DNA from: Rhodospirillales bacterium
GTDB lineage: Bacteria > Pseudomonadota > Alphaproteobacteria > SMXQ01
NCBI GenBank assembly: GCA_024638585.1
Contig: JAHEKA010000032.1
Coordinates: forward strand, 1 to 11,805
Reading direction: 5' to 3'
DNA: 11,805 bases
This document shows, piece after piece, positions 6,595 through 11,805 of the stretch; the stretch's first letter is position 1, and every line of letters begins with the position of its first letter. The notes beneath the pieces were generated by a model. The model was not told the origin of the DNA. It made no database searches and saw nothing but the letters and a program-made list of their open reading frames with translations. The translations under genes were made by a program, and so were the position numbers.

Positions 6595-6640
6595 GCGCCA
6601 ACATTAGTCAAAGGTGCAGCAAGTTAAAAGTAAAATGGTA

Positions 6641-6680
6641 AAAAAAGTTAAAAAAACAAGGGGCTGATTTCAACCCCTTG
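6641..6680 (-). terminator. rho-independent terminator after the lipoprotein gene
   Basis: On the minus strand CAAGGGG (6680-6674) pairs with CCCCTTG (6663-6657) over a 10-base loop. It is followed at once by a long T tract broken only by AAC (6656 to about 6640). It lies 37 bases past the lipoprotein stop and before the helicase leader, so it separates the two genes. The T tract lies only on the minus-strand side. This is the clearest terminator in the window. Confidence 0.88.
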
Positions 6681-6696
6681 AAGTCATACATCCCGT

Positions 6697-6710
6697 TTTC
6701 ACGGGTGAAA
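6697..6710. repeat. small inverted repeat between lipoprotein stop and terminator
   Basis: TTTCAC (6697-6702) and GTGAAA (6705-6710) are complementary arms around GG, with an overlapping CCCG/CGGG pairing (6692-6705). It lies 7 bases past the lipoprotein stop. It may add to the 3' end structure ahead of the main terminator. Confidence 0.3.
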
Positions 6711-6716
6711 TCTCAT

Positions 6717-7280
6717 TCAATTGCGGCGTCCGCCGCCATTGTCGCGCAGCAATTCGGAATCCATGTGGGTCGGGAACAGGTTCATTACGGTTTGATCGAC
6801 CAATTCATGAAATGCGGGATCATTCACCGACCGGGCACCATGGACATAGGCCACGACCGTCGAATCCTGACGGTCGCCGAAGCACCAGGCGGCTTTCAAG
6901 GTCAGCCGTTCGTTCCGTCCGCGGGGACGGAAGCTCCGTGCGGTGCAGAGGTCGTATCCGTCGGCCTCGGTGTTGAATGCCATCACCACACGCATGTTGC
7001 GCTCCGCACTGGGGCCCGGCGCGGTCGTAAAATTGGTCGGCCGGCCCACATTGGCGCCTTGCATGTGGTTGGTCACGGAGCGGGCGAAGGCCGCGCCGTC
7101 CATATTGAACGGGTTGCCGTGGACGTCCACCTTGGTATCGCGCTCGGCATGGTAGAGATTGAAATTCAAGTGATCGTATGTCGTCGGGGCGACTTCGGAC
7201 TGCAGGCGAACGAGGCCGCCGGAGCAGGCGCCGAGCACCGCCGCGGCCAAGGCCAGCGAAAAAAGCGATTTGGGGGACAT
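6717..7280 (-). CDS. putative lipoprotein of unknown function
   Basis: This 187-residue protein has a lipoprotein signal peptide: MSPKS, a hydrophobic stretch (LFSLALAAAVLG) and the lipobox LGAC with Cys19. It should be cleaved by signal peptidase II and anchored by lipid in the inner or outer membrane. The mature part has two cysteines (112 and 133), which could form a disulfide in the periplasm. A conserved-looking segment, KVDVHGNPF, lies near residue 50. I do not recognise a named domain and assign no function. The start is set by a strong ribosome binding site, GGAGAGG (7293-7287), 6 bases before the ATG at 7280. An upstream GTG at 7304 would put eight extra residues, including Glu and Asp, before the signal peptide. 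The gene stands alone, with a strong terminator behind it and the ParE gene ahead of it on the same strand. Confidence 0.82.
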   Translation of the reverse strand: MSPKSLFSLALAAAVLGACSGGLVRLQSEVAPTTYDHLNFNLYHAERDTKVDVHGNPFNMDGAAFARSVTNHMQGANVGRPTNFTTAPGPSAERNMRVVMAFNTEADGYDLCTARSFRPRGRNERLTLKAAWCFGDRQDSTVVAYVHGARSVNDPAFHELVDQTVMNLFPTHMDSELLRDNGGGRRN

Positions 7281-7286
7281 GTCGCA

Positions 7287-7293
7287 CCTCTCC
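7287..7293 (-). promoter_or_regulatory. ribosome binding site of the lipoprotein gene
   Basis: GGAGAGG on the minus strand lies 6 bases before the ATG at 7280. It decides the start in favour of that ATG over the GTG at 7304. Confidence 0.8.
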
Positions 7294-7388
7294 GGTAGTT
7301 TCACCTACTGAGATAATCCGTGCTGGCCCGAATACAAGTTCCGGCGTGGACCATTGGCTCAGTCTAAGCCCCCAGCCAAGGGCCGCGT

Positions 7389-7430
7389 AATCAGATTATC
7401 GTGATCACTGCGTGTGGTGCGGGCCACCAC
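7389..7430. repeat. cluster of three short dyads between parE and the lipoprotein gene
   Basis: TAATC-A-GATTA (7389-7399), the perfect palindrome GTGATCAC (7401-7408) and GTGGTG/CACCAC (7414-7419 and 7425-7430, 5-base loop) lie within 42 bases, 26 bases past the ParE stop. The last could be a weak parE terminator without a T run. The first two look more like protein-binding sites for the lipoprotein gene downstream. Confidence 0.3.
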
Positions 7431-7455
7431 CGGCGCCCTGACGTTGCGGCCGGTT

Positions 7456-9447
7456 TCAGACGTCGAGATCGGCGGCTTCCCGCGCATGCTCCTGGATGAA
7501 TTGCAGGCGCAGTTCAGGCTTGCGGCCCATCAGCGCTTCCACCCGGTTGGCGGTCTCCTTGACCGAAGCATCGGGAATCGTGACCCGCAGCAAGGTCCGG
7601 GTTTCCGGTGCCATGGTGGTTTCCTTGAGCTGGGCCGGCGGCATTTCTCCAAGGCCCTTGAAGCGGCTGATGTCGATCTTGGCGCGGCCCGTCAGGGTGG
7701 TCTTGATCAACGCGTCCTTGTGGGCATCGTCCCGGGCGTAGACCACGTCCGCACCTTGGCTCAGCCGGTAGAGGGGGGGCACCGCCAGGTAAAGCCGTCC
7801 CGCCTGAATCAGGCCGGGCATCTCGCGGTAGAAGAAGGTCATCAGCAGCGAGGCAATGTGCGCTCCGTCGACATCGGCGTCGGTCATGATGATGACCCGC
7901 TGATAGCGCAGCTTATCGATGTCGAAGCGTGGGCCGGTGCCGCAGCCGAGCGCCTGGGTGAGATCGGTGATCTCCTGATTGGCGTGAAGCTTCTCGCTGG
8001 TCGCCGTGGCCACGTTGAGGATCTTGCCGCGCAGCGGCAGCACCGCCTGGGTGGCCCGGTTGCGGGCCTGTTTGGCCGAGCCGCCCGCCGAATCACCCTC
8101 CACCAGGAAGATCTCCGTGCCTTCGGTGGTGGCGGCGGAGCAGTCGGCCAGCTTGCCCGGCAGGCGCAGCTTGCGGGTCGCGGTCTTGCGTTTCTGCTCC
8201 CGGTCGCGGCGCCGGGCGAGCCGTTCCTCCGTTCGTTCGACGATCGCTTCCAGCAACAGGTTGGCGGTACTCGGGTCGCCGGACAGCCAATGGTCAAAAT
8301 GGTCCTTGATGGCGGTTTCCAGCATTCGGGCGACGCCCGGATTGGCGAGTTTCTCCTTCGTCTGGCCCTGGAACTGCGGATCGCGGATGAAAACCGAAAG
8401 CGCCCCGAGCGCACCGTCCATCACATCGTCGGCGGTGATCTGGGCGGCCTTGCGGTTGCCGGTGAGATCGCCATAGGCCTTGATGCCGCGCAGCAGCCCG
8501 GTGCGCAGGCCGCTTTCATGGCTGCCGCCCTGGGGCGTTGGCACCGTATTGCAATACGAATCGATGGCGCCGTCGCCGTCCGCCGGCCAGGTCAGGGCCC
8601 ATTCGACCCGGCCCTCTTCGCCGGACCCGTTGGTCAGCTTGGCCTCGCCCGCAAAATGCGCGGGCGTCAGCGAACGCCTTTCGCCCAGCGCCTCTTCGAC
8701 GAAATCCGAAAGCCCGCCGGGAAAATGAAGCACCGCCTTGGCCGGGGTCGGGTCCTTCGGGCCGATCAGGCTCTCGTCCGTCTTCCAGTGGATTTCCACC
8801 CCGCGATAGAGATGGGCCTTGGCCCGCGCCATGCGAAACAGGCGGCCCGGATCGAAGGTGATCGTCTTGCCGAAGATCTCCGGGTCCGGGTGAAACCGGA
8901 TCTTCGTGCCGCGGCGTTGCTTGGCGGCGGAGCTCTTGAGCTTGGAGGTCGGCTCGCCCCGGGAATAGGTCTGGACCCAGAGTTTGCCGTCCCTGCCCAC
9001 TTCGGCGGTCAGTTCGTCGGCCAGGGCGTTGACGACGGAGATGCCGACGCCGTGCAAACCGCCCGAGGTCTCATAGGCGTTGGACGAAAACTTCCCGCCC
9101 GAGTGCAGGGTGGTCAGGATGATCTCCAGGGCGGATTTCTTCTTGAACTTGGGATGGGGGTCGACAGGGATGCCGCGGCCGTTGTCGCGGACCGTGACCC
9201 AGTTGCCGGGCTCCAGCGTCAATTCGATGCGTGAGGCCTCCCCGGCCACCGCTTCGTCCATGGCGTTGTCCAAGACCTCGGCGGCGAGGTGATGCAGGGC
9301 GGAGGCGTCGGTGCCGCCGATATACATCCCGGGCCGGCGGCGGACCGGCTCCAGCCCCTCGAGCACCTCGATATCCTTGGCGGAATAGGCCGTCTTGGAC
9401 TTGCTCCGCGGCTTCGATGCCCGGCCCCCGGAAAACAGATCCGCCAT
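7456..9447 (-). CDS. parE: DNA topoisomerase IV subunit B (ParE)
   Basis: This is the ATPase subunit of topoisomerase IV, which with ParC separates linked daughter chromosomes. The protein has 663 residues, typical for ParE and shorter than most GyrB. The GHKL ATPase domain holds EVLDNAMDEA (57-66), DNGRGIPV (88-95) and GGLHGVGISVVNAL (129-142). The TOPRIM domain holds the catalytic Glu450 in EGDSAGGSAKQ, then PLRGKILNV, then the metal-binding DADVD (523-527). The end contains RFKGLGEM (595-602). The start MADLFSGG is usual for alphaproteobacterial ParE and has GGAG (9459-9456) 8 bases upstream. An ATG at 9492 would add 15 residues and is less likely. ParE is preferred over GyrB on length, N-terminus and the KFKKKSALEIIL segment. 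It has its own promoter (9530-9558) and is not co-transcribed with the lipoprotein gene by clear evidence. Confidence 0.95.
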   Translation of the reverse strand: MADLFSGGRASKPRSKSKTAYSAKDIEVLEGLEPVRRRPGMYIGGTDASALHHLAAEVLDNAMDEAVAGEASRIELTLEPGNWVTVRDNGRGIPVDPHPKFKKKSALEIILTTLHSGGKFSSNAYETSGGLHGVGISVVNALADELTAEVGRDGKLWVQTYSRGEPTSKLKSSAAKQRRGTKIRFHPDPEIFGKTITFDPGRLFRMARAKAHLYRGVEIHWKTDESLIGPKDPTPAKAVLHFPGGLSDFVEEALGERRSLTPAHFAGEAKLTNGSGEEGRVEWALTWPADGDGAIDSYCNTVPTPQGGSHESGLRTGLLRGIKAYGDLTGNRKAAQITADDVMDGALGALSVFIRDPQFQGQTKEKLANPGVARMLETAIKDHFDHWLSGDPSTANLLLEAIVERTEERLARRRDREQKRKTATRKLRLPGKLADCSAATTEGTEIFLVEGDSAGGSAKQARNRATQAVLPLRGKILNVATATSEKLHANQEITDLTQALGCGTGPRFDIDKLRYQRVIIMTDADVDGAHIASLLMTFFYREMPGLIQAGRLYLAVPPLYRLSQGADVVYARDDAHKDALIKTTLTGRAKIDISRFKGLGEMPPAQLKETTMAPETRTLLRVTIPDASVKETANRVEALMGRKPELRLQFIQEHAREAADLDV

Positions 9448-9496
9448 TGAAGAAACTCCGAATCGTCGCGAAAAGACACCAATCCCGCGCATGCTC

Positions 9497-9515
9497 CGGC
9501 ACCGGGACGGTGCCG
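9497..9515 (-). other. hairpin in the parE leader
   Basis: CGGCACC (9497-9503) and GGTGCCG (9509-9515) are perfect 7-base arms around GGGAC. The hairpin lies in the predicted 5' leader, 10 to 15 bases from the likely transcript start. No T run follows on the minus strand. Its role is unknown. Confidence 0.4.
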
Positions 9516-9529
9516 CGCGAGTCTCCTAT

Positions 9530-9558
9530 GGTATAGGGGCGGTCCCGGCGCTCTGCAA
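9530..9558 (-). promoter_or_regulatory. sigma70-type promoter of parE
   Basis: On the minus strand TTGCAG (9558-9553) and TATACC (9535-9530) are separated by exactly 17 bases. Each matches the consensus at four positions. A transcript from here would have a leader of about 75 bases before the ATG at 9447. Confidence 0.6.
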
Positions 9559-9567
9559 GCACCATGT

Positions 9568-9587
9568 GGGGGTTTTCCCCCGTTTTT
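9568..9587 (+). terminator. terminator-like hairpin on the opposite strand, upstream of parE
   Basis: GGGGG (9568-9572), TTTT and CCCCC (9577-9581) form a compact hairpin followed by G and five T on the plus strand. It is shaped like a rho-independent terminator for rightward transcription, although no plus-strand gene is seen. It lies just upstream of the parE -35 box. Confidence 0.4.
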
Positions 9588-9617
9588 CCCTAGATATTGT
9601 GGGATTCCCGAAGGCAA

Positions 9618-9648
9618 GAGCCGGCCGCCCCTTGGGGGCAGCCGGCTC
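9618..9648 (-). terminator. strong hairpin terminator after glnA
   Basis: The outer arms GAGCCGGC (9618-9625) and GCCGGCTC (9641-9648) and inner arms GCCCC (9627-9631) and GGGGC (9635-9639) pair with a single C-A mismatch and a 3-base loop. It lies 21 bases past the glnA stop. The minus strand continues TTGCCTT, a weak T tract, but the stem is very stable. Confidence 0.7.
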
Positions 9649-9669
9649 GAATTGGCAGGTTGGGTCGGA

Positions 9670-11082
9670 TCAGACGCTGTAATACATCTCGAATTCGACG
9701 GGGTGGGGGGCCTGTTCGAAGGTCACCACCTCCTCCCAGCGCAGATCGCAGTACGCCCTGATCTGTTCCTCGGTGAAGACGTCGCCCTTCATGAGGAAGT
9801 CCTTGTCCGCCCATAGCGAATCGAGCGCCTCGCGCAGCGAGCCCGAAACCGTCGGCACGTTGACCAATTCCTCCGGCGGCAGATCGTAGAGGTCCTTGTC
9901 CATGGCCTCGCCCGGATCGATCCTGTTTTCAACGCCGTCGAGGCCGGCCATCAGCATCGCCGCGAAGGCGAGATACGGGTTGGCCGAGGGGTCCGGGAAG
10001 CGGACCTCGACGCGCTTGCCGTTGGGGCTGGTGGCGTGGGGAATGCGGCAGGAGGCCGAGCGGTTGCGCGAGGAATAGGCCAGCAGAACCGGTGCCTCGA
10101 ACCCCGGGACCAGGCGCTTGTAGCTGTTGGTGGTGGGGTTGGTGAAGGCGTTGATCGCCCGCGCGTGCTTGATGATGCCGCCGATGTAATGCAGGGCCGT
10201 TTCCGAAAGATCGGCATAGCCGGAACCGGCAAAGGCGTTCTTGCCGTCCTTCCAGACCGACTGATGGCAGTGCATTCCCGACCCGTTGTCGTTGAACACC
10301 GGCTTGGGCATGAAGGTCGCGGTCTTGCCGTAGGAATGGGCCACCATGTGGACCACATACTTATAGACCTGCAATTCGTCGGCCGCGGCCAGCAGGGTGT
10401 TGAACTTGAGACCCAGCTCGTTCTGGGATGGCGCCACTTCGTGGTGGTGCTTTTCCATGCTGAGGCCCATCTCCGACATGACGGTGGTCATCTCGGCGCG
10501 CAGATCGGTCATGGAATCGACCGGCGGCACCGGGAAATAGCCGCCCTTGGGCGCCGGGCGATGGCCGGCATTGCCGTCTTCGAATTCACTGGCGCTGGCC
10601 CAGGGGCCTTCCTCGGAATCGAGCTTATAAAAGGTGTGTTCCTGATTGGTGCCGAAGCGGACGCTGTCGAACACGAAGAATTCGGCCTCGGGCCCGAAAT
10701 AGGCGGTGTCGCCGATGCCGCTGGAGGCCATATAGGCTTCCGCCTTCTTCGCCGTCGAACGCGGGTCGCGCGAATAGGGCTGCCCGGTCGAGGGTTCCAG
10801 CACATCGCAAAAGACGATGAGTTGGGGCTGGGCGGTGAAGGGATCCATCCGCGCCGTCGTGGGATCGGGCATCAGGGTCATGTCGGATTCGTTGATCGCT
10901 TTCCAGCCGGCGATCGATGATCCATCGAACATGATGCCTTCTTCGAAGATTTCTTCGTTGATGGTTTCCACCGTCTGGGCAGTGTGCTGCCACTTTCCTT
11001 TGGGATCGGTGAAACGGAAATCGACGAATTTGACGTCGTTTTCCTCGATCATCTTCAGGACGTTATTGACATCGTCGGACAT
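9670..11082 (-). CDS. glnA: type I glutamine synthetase
   Basis: This enzyme joins ammonium to glutamate using ATP, the main entry of nitrogen under ammonium limitation. It works as a dodecamer in the cytoplasm. The protein has 470 residues, normal for the GSI-beta class. Visible motifs are FDGSSIAGW, the metal-binding GPEAEFFVF, KHHHEVAPSQNELG, DNGSGMHCHQS and SSRNRSASCRIP. Tyr399 in DLYDLPPEE is the adenylylation site, so activity is probably controlled by GlnE. The ATG at 11082 gives the usual MSDD start. A GTG at 11088 is also possible, because AAGGA (11098-11094) lies 5 bases before it and 11 before the ATG. It follows glnB by about 100 bases with a hairpin between, so the two are likely co-transcribed from the sigma54-like promoter upstream of glnB, with glnA perhaps expressed separately as well. 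Confidence 0.97.
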   Translation of the reverse strand: MSDDVNNVLKMIEENDVKFVDFRFTDPKGKWQHTAQTVETINEEIFEEGIMFDGSSIAGWKAINESDMTLMPDPTTARMDPFTAQPQLIVFCDVLEPSTGQPYSRDPRSTAKKAEAYMASSGIGDTAYFGPEAEFFVFDSVRFGTNQEHTFYKLDSEEGPWASASEFEDGNAGHRPAPKGGYFPVPPVDSMTDLRAEMTTVMSEMGLSMEKHHHEVAPSQNELGLKFNTLLAAADELQVYKYVVHMVAHSYGKTATFMPKPVFNDNGSGMHCHQSVWKDGKNAFAGSGYADLSETALHYIGGIIKHARAINAFTNPTTNSYKRLVPGFEAPVLLAYSSRNRSASCRIPHATSPNGKRVEVRFPDPSANPYLAFAAMLMAGLDGVENRIDPGEAMDKDLYDLPPEELVNVPTVSGSLREALDSLWADKDFLMKGDVFTEEQIRAYCDLRWEEVVTFEQAPHPVEFEMYYSV

Positions 11083-11159
11083 GGTCACAGCTTTCCTTAA
11101 TGTTGGCCTCGGTTATCGATGGGGTTGGTGGCGCATGCCTGCGCTTTGCCCGGCCCCGC

Positions 11160-11178
11160 CCCGCCGGAGACGGGCGGG
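11160..11178 (-). other. hairpin between glnB and glnA
   Basis: CCCGCC (11160-11165) and GGCGGG (11173-11178) pair around a 7-base loop, 5 bases past the glnB stop. The minus strand continues GC-rich with no T run, so this is not a standard terminator. It could stabilise glnB mRNA or reduce read-through into glnA. Confidence 0.4.
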
Positions 11179-11183
11179 AGCGC

Positions 11184-11522
11184 TTACACCGCCTCTGCGC
11201 CGGTTTCGCCGGTACGGATGCGAATGACGTCTTCGATGGTTGAAACGAATATCTTGCCGTCGCCGATGCGTCCGGTGCGAGCCGCTTGGGTGATGGCTTC
11301 GATGGCGCGTTCCACCAAGTTATCCTCCATCACGATTTCGATCTTTACCTTGGGCAGAAAGTCGACGACATATTCGGCGCCGCGGTAAAGTTCGGTATGG
11401 CCTTTCTGGCGGCCGAAGCCCTTGGCTTCGGTCACGGTCATGCCCTGCAGCCCCACCTCGTGAAGCGCTTCTTTCACTTCGTCGAGCTTGAAGGGCTTGA
11501 TGATAGCTTCGATCTTCTTCAT
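11184..11522 (-). CDS. glnB: nitrogen regulatory protein PII
   Basis: This is the 112-residue PII signal protein, a trimer that senses 2-oxoglutarate, ATP and ADP. It controls partners such as the NtrB kinase and the glutamine synthetase adenylyltransferase. The N-terminus MKKIEAIIKPFKLDEVKEAL and the length are exact for the family. The T-loop holds Tyr51 in GAEYVVDF, the uridylylation site of GlnD. TGRIGDGKIFV (83-93) is the conserved nucleotide-binding segment. The end (RTGETGAEAV) is family-like with minor differences. The position directly upstream of glnA identifies it as GlnB rather than GlnK, which usually precedes amtB. Only a poor ribosome binding site is visible before the ATG at 11522. 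A sigma54-like promoter lies about 60 bases upstream, fitting induction under nitrogen limitation. Confidence 0.97.
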   Translation of the reverse strand: MKKIEAIIKPFKLDEVKEALHEVGLQGMTVTEAKGFGRQKGHTELYRGAEYVVDFLPKVKIEIVMEDNLVERAIEAITQAARTGRIGDGKIFVSTIEDVIRIRTGETGAEAV

Positions 11523-11582
11523 GTCTTTATGGATCCCTGGTTTCCGGAGGTTGGATCAGGTCTTTGACTTCCTAAGACGGCT

Positions 11583-11598
11583 AGCATGTGCCATGCCA
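11583..11598 (-). promoter_or_regulatory. sigma54-type promoter of glnB-glnA
   Basis: On the minus strand TGGCATG-GCAC-ATGCT (11598-11583) aligns to the sigma54 consensus TGGCACG-N4-TTGCW, with mismatches only at the C of -24 and the first T of -12. The invariant GG and GC are 10 bases apart, as required. Transcription would start near 11573, about 50 bases before glnB. In related alphaproteobacteria glnBA is driven by a sigma54 promoter with NtrC, which supports the call. I could not find a matching GCAC-N7-GTGC NtrC site. Confidence 0.72.
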
Positions 11599-11640
11599 AC
11601 CTGAATTGCCACAACGATTCAATGTATTAAGGCAGGTTGG
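11596..11640. repeat. 8-base inverted repeat overlapping the glnB promoter
   Basis: CCAACCTG (11596-11603) and CAGGTTGG (11633-11640) are perfect inverted arms separated by 29 bases. Their centres are 37 bases apart. The first arm overlaps the -24 box of the sigma54-like promoter, so a bound protein could block it. Confidence 0.4.
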
Positions 11641-11682
11641 GGAGGCGAACATCGGAGTTCGGCCCGGCAATCTGCCCAATAA

Positions 11683-11699
11683 ATAAGCACCACGCTTAT
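11683..11699. repeat. inverted repeat upstream of the glnB promoter
   Basis: ATAAGC (11683-11688) and GCTTAT (11694-11699) pair around ACCAC. The dyad is centred about 118 bases upstream of the predicted glnB transcript start, where enhancer sites often lie. It does not fit the NtrC consensus. Confidence 0.3.
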
Positions 11700-11750
11700 A
11701 CACTAGACAGTGCCCCCTTGAGAACCGCGCAAACCGCGGATGCTGTGGCC

Positions 11751-11779
11751 TTGACGGCGCGCGGGCAATCCCCTACTTG
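11751..11779 (+). promoter_or_regulatory. possible divergent sigma70-type promoter near the right edge
   Basis: TTGACG (11751-11756) and TACTTG (11774-11779) are separated by 17 bases on the plus strand. The -35 is good and the -10 is poor. If real, it would drive a gene beyond the right edge, which cannot be seen. Confidence 0.2.
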
Positions 11780-11805
11780 TGTGACCTGTTTCGATCACCC
11801 TGTGG

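Noticed and set aside
7414..9234. 606-codon open frame on the plus strand opposite parE
   Set aside because: It is antisense to a fully conserved ParE. Its translation is Gly/Arg/His-rich with no recognisable domain, as expected for the complement of a GC-rich gene.
11687..11713. GCACC and GTGC elements upstream of glnB as an NtrC enhancer
   Set aside because: NtrC sites follow GCAC-N7-GTGC. The spacing here is much longer, and the alternative pairing (GCAC with GTGT on the minus strand) has the wrong spacing and end base.
1..11805. RNA genes, CRISPR arrays, insertion sequences, prophage or integration sites
   Set aside because: I found no tRNA-like cloverleaf, tandem repeats with spacers, transposase or integrase. 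Gene content and composition look chromosomal and ordinary throughout.

Overview
The window looks like a chromosomal segment of an alphaproteobacterium, most likely Rhodospirillales-like. The grounds are the high GC content, a glnB-glnA pair preceded by a sigma54-type promoter, a ParE beginning MADLF, an RhlE-type helicase ending in a GDHVPAFL motif, and Tad-type pseudopilins. No genus is claimed. All ten genes that I accept lie on the minus strand, so transcription runs right to left. Nine are complete and one is cut by the left edge. I found no rRNA, tRNA, CRISPR array, insertion sequence or prophage.

From right to left (the direction of transcription): (1) 9618-11805 is the nitrogen-assimilation unit. 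A sigma54-like -24/-12 element (11583-11598) precedes glnB (PII signal protein), followed by glnA (type I glutamine synthetase with the adenylylation tyrosine) and a strong hairpin terminator. (2) 7456-9558 carries parE (topoisomerase IV subunit B) with a well-formed sigma70-type promoter. (3) 6641-7293 carries a lipoprotein of unknown function with a clear ribosome binding site and a textbook rho-independent terminator. (4) 5070-6656 carries a DEAD-box RNA helicase (RhlE type) with a long basic Arg/Ser/Lys tail. (5) 1686-4887 is a three-gene operon of TadG-like (von Willebrand A domain), TadE-like and TadE-like proteins. It has a candidate promoter with a perfect dyad at the -35 position and ends at a terminator-like hairpin. 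(6) 1-1684 carries two tandem, diverged TauD/TfdA-family Fe(II)/2-oxoglutarate dioxygenases behind their own promoter; the second runs off the left edge.

Most of the window is core metabolism and housekeeping, and I do not see a clearly new system. The least ordinary parts are the TadG-TadE-TadE set and the dioxygenase pair. In the Tad set the TadG VWA domain has a CxxC directly after its metal-site motif, and one TadE carries a DxNxNG calcium-loop-like insert. No pilin, ATPase or secretin gene accompanies the set in this window. Start codons were chosen from ribosome binding sites, promoters and family N-termini, and several differ from the longest possible reading frame.
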